From positions 1 to 38,152 of the forward strand of contig JANXSK010000209.1 of the NCBI GenBank assembly GCA_025352695.1: a DNA stretch of 38,152 nucleotides, written 5' to 3'. The DNA comes from Ferruginibacter sp. (GTDB lineage Bacteria > Bacteroidota > Bacteroidia > Chitinophagales > Chitinophagaceae). Positions 35,269-38,152 of this stretch are shown one piece after another. A program made the position numbers and the translations under genes. Positions within the stretch are counted from its first letter, which is position 1. The number at the start of each line of letters is the position of its first letter. Under the pieces are notes generated by a model. That model was not told the origin of the DNA. It searched no databases and was given only the letters and a program-made list of their open reading frames with translations.

Positions 35269-35280
35269 GCAAACGTTTGT
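35269..35280. promoter_or_regulatory. LacI-family operator upstream of the kinase
   Basis: GCAAACGTTTGT contains the perfect 10-bp palindrome CAAACGTTTG centred on CG, the typical LacI/PurR-type operator form. It sits 26 bp upstream of the kinase -7 element, beside the expected -33 position. It matches two sites upstream of the lacI-family gene. Confidence 0.75.
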
Positions 35281-35305
35281 GTGATCTGGCAGGTTAGCTA
35301 AATTG

Positions 35306-36331
35306 CTACAAGTTTGCATGTATTACTAATTGGGGTTCTAAAATTATTTTATAAAAGGTATGGTTTTCATTTTCTGTTTTATCTTTCGAAAGCAGGTCAA
35401 GCATTATTTCCATTGCTTTTTGTCCCTGTTGGTAACTGAACTGTTCTACCGAAGCAAGCGGTGGGTGAGCGGAATAATTACTGATGGGCAAATTTGCATA
35501 ACTAACAAAACTGATATCTTTATTAATTTTTAGTTTTAATTTTTTTGCTGCTTGCACAGCATCGAGTAAAACATAATCATTAAATGCGATGATAGCGGTA
35601 GGTTTGTTTTTTAAGGACAATAATTTTTCAGTAACTCTATAAACACTTTCAGTAGTAAGATCAGAAGACATGATAAGGGATGGATCGTACTTAAGCCTGG
35701 CTTTATTTAAACCATTTCGGTAACCCTCTACCCGCTCTTTACTGGCCAGTAAATTCATTGGTCCGTTAATCATACCAATAGATTTATGCCCTAATTTTCT
35801 TAAAAAATTAAAGGCTTGTGTAGTGCCCGACGACATATTACAGGCCACATAATGTATGTTGGCCATATTGGGAATGCGATCAAAAAAAACTACAGGAATA
35901 TCATACTTCTGAAGTACTTCAAAATGTTCGTAGGTGGCAGTATTTTTTGCAATGGATACAATTAATCCATCCACCCGGTGGCTCTTCATGGTTTCTACCA
36001 GTTGCCTTTCTCTTTCTACATCATCATGCGATTGCCCCATTAAAACCGTGTATTTATTTTTACTGGCGCAATCTTCTATGCCACTGATGGCGGATGAAAA
36101 AAAGGCTTCTGATAATTCAGGTAATATAACGCCAATGGTAAATGTTTTTCTTTGCTGAAAAAAAATGGCTGTTTGGTTGGGCTCATAATTTAACTCCTTG
36201 GCTAATTTCTGAACATTTGTTCTGGTTCTTAACCCAATACTTTTATGATCGTGCAATGCACGGGAAACCGTAGAAGGGGAAATATTTAGCCTGCTGGCAA
36301 TTTCTTTTATAGTGATGATTTTATTATCCAT
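35306..36331 (-). CDS. LacI-family transcriptional regulator
   Basis: 341-residue regulator. The N-terminal helix-turn-helix is ITIKEIASRLNISPSTVSRAL (about 6-26) with the hinge LAKELNYEPNQTA. The periplasmic-binding-protein-like effector domain begins TFTIGVILPELSEAFF and includes MINGPMNLLASKERVEGYRNG and AIIAFNDYVLLDAV, all usual family features. The SPSTVSRAL recognition helix fits an operator with a central CG. Three sites of the form CAAACGnTTG lie around this gene: one upstream of the kinase and two upstream of the regulator itself. It therefore probably autoregulates and controls the kinase and, formerly, the SusC-like gene that starts divergently at 36489. The effector is likely a sugar or sugar phosphate; identity unknown. 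Confidence 0.94.
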   Translation of the reverse strand: MDNKIITIKEIASRLNISPSTVSRALHDHKSIGLRTRTNVQKLAKELNYEPNQTAIFFQQRKTFTIGVILPELSEAFFSSAISGIEDCASKNKYTVLMGQSHDDVERERQLVETMKSHRVDGLIVSIAKNTATYEHFEVLQKYDIPVVFFDRIPNMANIHYVACNMSSGTTQAFNFLRKLGHKSIGMINGPMNLLASKERVEGYRNGLNKARLKYDPSLIMSSDLTTESVYRVTEKLLSLKNKPTAIIAFNDYVLLDAVQAAKKLKLKINKDISFVSYANLPISNYSAHPPLASVEQFSYQQGQKAMEIMLDLLSKDKTENENHTFYKIILEPQLVIHANL

Positions 36332-36373
36332 TAATGCAATTTAGTTTTATAAGTGGGAATATGGAAAAATAAC

Positions 36374-36385
36374 GCAAACGATTGC
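36374..36385. promoter_or_regulatory. LacI-family operator 1 in the lacI/susC-remnant intergenic region
   Basis: GCAAACGATTGC, a palindrome with one mismatch (GCAA..CG..TTGC). It lies 43 bp upstream of the regulator ATG and shares CAAACGnTTG with the kinase operator. Confidence 0.7.
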
Positions 36386-36394
36386 AGCGTAGGT

Positions 36395-36406
36395 ACAAAC
36401 GGTTGC
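36395..36406. promoter_or_regulatory. LacI-family operator 2 in the lacI/susC-remnant intergenic region
   Basis: ACAAACGGTTGC, same core CAAACGnTTG as operator 1. The two sites are exactly 21 bp apart start to start, two helical turns, so two dimers could bind side by side on one DNA face. Confidence 0.7.
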
Positions 36407-36488
36407 GTAACACTAAACGAAAATGATAATCCTCAGATTTAAAATTTTTTATTTTTACCTTGACTTCGAACTTAAAAAAATACTGCAT

Positions 36489-36716
36489 ATGTGCCTAATC
36501 AAAAATTTATTTTTGCTGTTATTAACATTAGCATACCAAGAGTGTTTTTCCCAAACAAAAATTTCAGAAAAAGCGATTTCAGATATTGACCCACTTCTTT
36601 CTAACGCTACAGTTACATTAAAAGGTACAGGTGTAAATACCACTACAAACAATAATGGTGTTTTTTCAATAATGGTTACGGGAACTAAAATCGGGTATGC
36701 CTTCTTACCGAGTTGA
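36489..36716 (+). pseudogene. truncated SusC/TonB-dependent receptor N-terminus
   Basis: 75 codons from the ATG at 36489. A signal peptide (CLIKNLFLLLLTLAYQECFSQ, cleavage after SQ) is followed by the start of a carboxypeptidase-regulatory-like domain: LSNATVTLKGTGVNTTTNNNG then VFSIMV. In intact SusC proteins this reads PLPNATVTLKGT...TTTDxNGxF, and a plug and large beta-barrel of about 900 residues follow. Here the frame ends at GYAFLPS* and the plug, TonB box and barrel are absent; a cytochrome gene starts 74 bp on. An open frame extends upstream to 36423 but adds nothing typical. It lies divergent to the LacI gene across two operators, so it was probably the regulator's main target. Nonfunctional as a receptor. 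Confidence 0.75.
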
Positions 36717-36790
36717 GTATTTAAAGATTGAAAATCTTGTGCCTTATTTGAAATAACAACATTTCAATTAATAAAAAAGATAGAATAAGT

Positions 36791-37747
36791 ATGAAAAAGT
36801 ATTATCAGGTTATTGTTTATTTTTCGGTGATAATGATTGTGGTTGCATTCTTCTTTTCCTGTAATATTAATAAAGAAAAAGACATAGCCAATTGCAAACC
36901 GGTTGTAAATAGTACAGATAGTTTAATTATTGTTGATACTGCTAAAATACCTAAAGATAAATTTGGTGAGTCTGTTAGATATGTCAGACAATTAATGTTG
37001 AATACTGCTTATTATATTGGCCCCGATGGGATCAATGGAAAATACCTGCGTAATAAAATGAATTGTACCAATTGCCAACAGGAGGCAGGCACAAAATTGT
37101 ATTCTTTTAACCTAATGGATTCGCATGATAATTACCCTCAATACAGGGCAGGAGAAGGAAAAGTATTAACCCTCGCAGAAAGGGTAAATAATTGTATTAT
37201 GCGGCCGCATAGTGGTAAGCCTTTACCTTTAGATAGTAAAGAAATAATTGCTTTTTTATCTTATTTAAAATGGATAAATGGATATGCACCAAAAGGTAAA
37301 AAATTTAAAGGCGAAAAAAATCTGGAGGTTAAATTTCCAGCGGTTGCGGTCAGCCCGAAAAGAGGTCATATTCTTTTTACGAAGCAATGTGCCCGTTGCC
37401 ATGGTGCAGCAGGCGAAGGAATAATGTGTGCAGATAATGTAACCTATCAATACCCACCTTTGTGGGGTACCAGCGGTTATCAGCCTGGTTCAAGCATGCA
37501 CCGTATTATTAAACAGGCTCAATGGTTAAAGGCTAATATGCCACAGGATAAAGCCACCTGGGATAAGCCTTTATTAACTGATAGTGAAGTATTGGGTATA
37601 GCAGCAATTGTAAATGATGATGACATTCATAAAAGACCGGTAGTTAAATCCTTCGATTACCCCTTTCCAGTAGAGAAGGCCATTGATTACGGGGTGGGGC
37701 CTTTTGTTGACACTTTCTCTGAAGCCCAACATAAATTTGGACCTTAA
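36791..37747 (+). CDS. TsdA-like dihaem c-type cytochrome with altered first haem motif
   Basis: 318-residue exported cytochrome, probably a lipoprotein (hydrophobic run ending FFSC, C24). It has two cytochrome c domains arranged as in thiosulfate dehydrogenase (TsdA)-like proteins. The first has CTNCQ (C92, C95, Q96) where CxxCH is expected, and then AGT and RVNNCIMRPHSGKPLP, the conserved region with a cysteine (C135) that ligates haem 1 in TsdA. The second has a normal CARCH (200-204) and LKANMP with M250 as likely distal ligand. So haem 2 should attach normally, while haem 1 lacks its proximal histidine. The Gln codon is CAA at 37076-37078, one base from His. The frame is otherwise intact. 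Electron partner and substrate unknown. Confidence 0.88.
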   Translation: MKKYYQVIVYFSVIMIVVAFFFSCNINKEKDIANCKPVVNSTDSLIIVDTAKIPKDKFGESVRYVRQLMLNTAYYIGPDGINGKYLRNKMNCTNCQQEAGTKLYSFNLMDSHDNYPQYRAGEGKVLTLAERVNNCIMRPHSGKPLPLDSKEIIAFLSYLKWINGYAPKGKKFKGEKNLEVKFPAVAVSPKRGHILFTKQCARCHGAAGEGIMCADNVTYQYPPLWGTSGYQPGSSMHRIIKQAQWLKANMPQDKATWDKPLLTDSEVLGIAAIVNDDDIHKRPVVKSFDYPFPVEKAIDYGVGPFVDTFSEAQHKFGP

Positions 37748-37829
37748 CCCCCCATTATCACTTACTGGAAAATTAAAGATTTAAAAGCCGTTTATTAGTT
37801 TGTTTTCTGGAAGAATTTAAAAGTTAATT

Positions 37830-37854
37830 CAAATCAAATCAAATCAAATCAAAT
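37830..37854 (+). repeat. (CAAAT)5 pentanucleotide tandem repeat
   Basis: Five perfect copies of CAAAT, ending 5 bp before the ATG of the decayed lipoprotein gene at 37860. Because it lies in the leader rather than in a reading frame, copy-number changes would alter promoter spacing or ribosome access, not the frame. Confidence 0.95.
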
Positions 37855-37859
37855 AGTAT

Positions 37860-38152
37860 ATGTCAAATCTACATAACCGTTTTATTTTAAGTAGTATAAT
37901 TTTTTTGTGTATTTCAAGTTGTTGTACATCATTCCACACATTCCGAAAAAATACCGGAATTAATTTCTCCAGCTAACGAAATACATTCGTAGATTTATTA
38001 TGACTCTTTGCAAGGCCGTTCTAAGCATTGGTGATTCAAAATCCCGGGCGTCATTCTGGTTGAAATGTAATCCTGGTTTCCAGGAGTTGATAATTTCAGT
38101 GGTGCGGTTTTATTACCAGCCCGTTCAGAATAATTTTCTAATTCATACTACA
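37860..38152 (+). pseudogene. decaying lipoprotein gene, family not recognised (runs off window)
   Basis: The ATG at 37860 opens a 38-codon frame: MSNLHNRFILSSIIFLCISSC is a clear lipoprotein signal with lipobox ISSC. The frame ends at the TAA at 37974. One frame over, STHSEKIPELISPANEIHS continues naturally, so a frameshift near 37930-37945 is likely. Further on, protein-like stretches continue with in-frame stops: YDSLQGRSKHW, stop, FKIPGVILVEM, stop, SWFPGVDNFSGAVLLPARSE, stop. Each stop (TGA, TAA, TAA) could come from one substitution. The gene therefore seems frameshifted and interrupted several times. The product family is unknown, and the 3' end lies beyond the window. Confidence 0.6.

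Overview
The window looks like a chromosomal stretch of a Bacteroidota bacterium, most likely from the Chitinophagaceae/Chitinophagales side of the phylum. It is AT-rich, and starts lack Shine-Dalgarno sequences. Several genes have a TAnnTTTG-type -7 element upstream. The gene types fit: DUF4199, DUF2027-Smr, an SpmA-SpmB fusion, a secreted GH95 fucosidase, a SusC-like receptor remnant, a LacI regulator, Rcp1-like response regulators and Bacteroidota-style lipoproteins. No phage, conjugation or CRISPR genes are visible. Most of it is core and metabolic genome with a few decaying loci.

Layout. 1-3135 (minus) carries surface-polysaccharide genes: a GHMP sugar kinase cut by the window edge, a GT4 and a GT2 glycosyltransferase. 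3395-5180 (minus) holds DUF4199 and a dihydroorotase homologue that has lost every metal and catalytic residue. A lone tRNA-Pro(GGG) with a perfect 19-bp terminator follows at 5285-5405. 5778-8249 is a GH95 alpha-L-fucosidase. 9031-17312 is mainly housekeeping: YchF, SpmAB, a class C beta-lactamase-like hydrolase, SerA, a TPR-AAA ATPase and a TPR-membrane protein, the last two separated by a heptamer-repeat hairpin region. 17461-20973 (minus) is a phosphorelay cluster: a kinase whose N-terminus is a rod of eleven 21-residue repeats, an Rcp1-like receiver and a receiver-first hybrid kinase carrying one copy of the same repeat. 21386-28795 holds a small conserved protein, RNase R, a prenyl synthase, an APC permease and an Smr protein, with what looks like a decayed gene at 25141-25647. 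29278-32913 encodes a secreted metzincin protease and a lipoprotein/polysaccharide deacetylase pair.

The last 5 kb is the most eroded. It contains a multiply disrupted IS630 transposase, an N-acetylhexosamine-kinase-like gene, a LacI regulator, a SusC N-terminal stub, a dihaem-type cytochrome whose first haem motif reads CxxCQ, and a decaying lipoprotein gene behind a pentanucleotide repeat. Three near-identical LacI-type operators flank the kinase and regulator genes, so the regulon can be read from sequence. The SusC stub suggests that the uptake locus it once controlled has been deleted.

The best leads are the dihydroorotase pseudoenzyme, the repeat-rod kinase cluster, the CxxCQ cytochrome and the LacI operators with the SusC stub. 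I see no clearly new multi-gene defence or mobile system.
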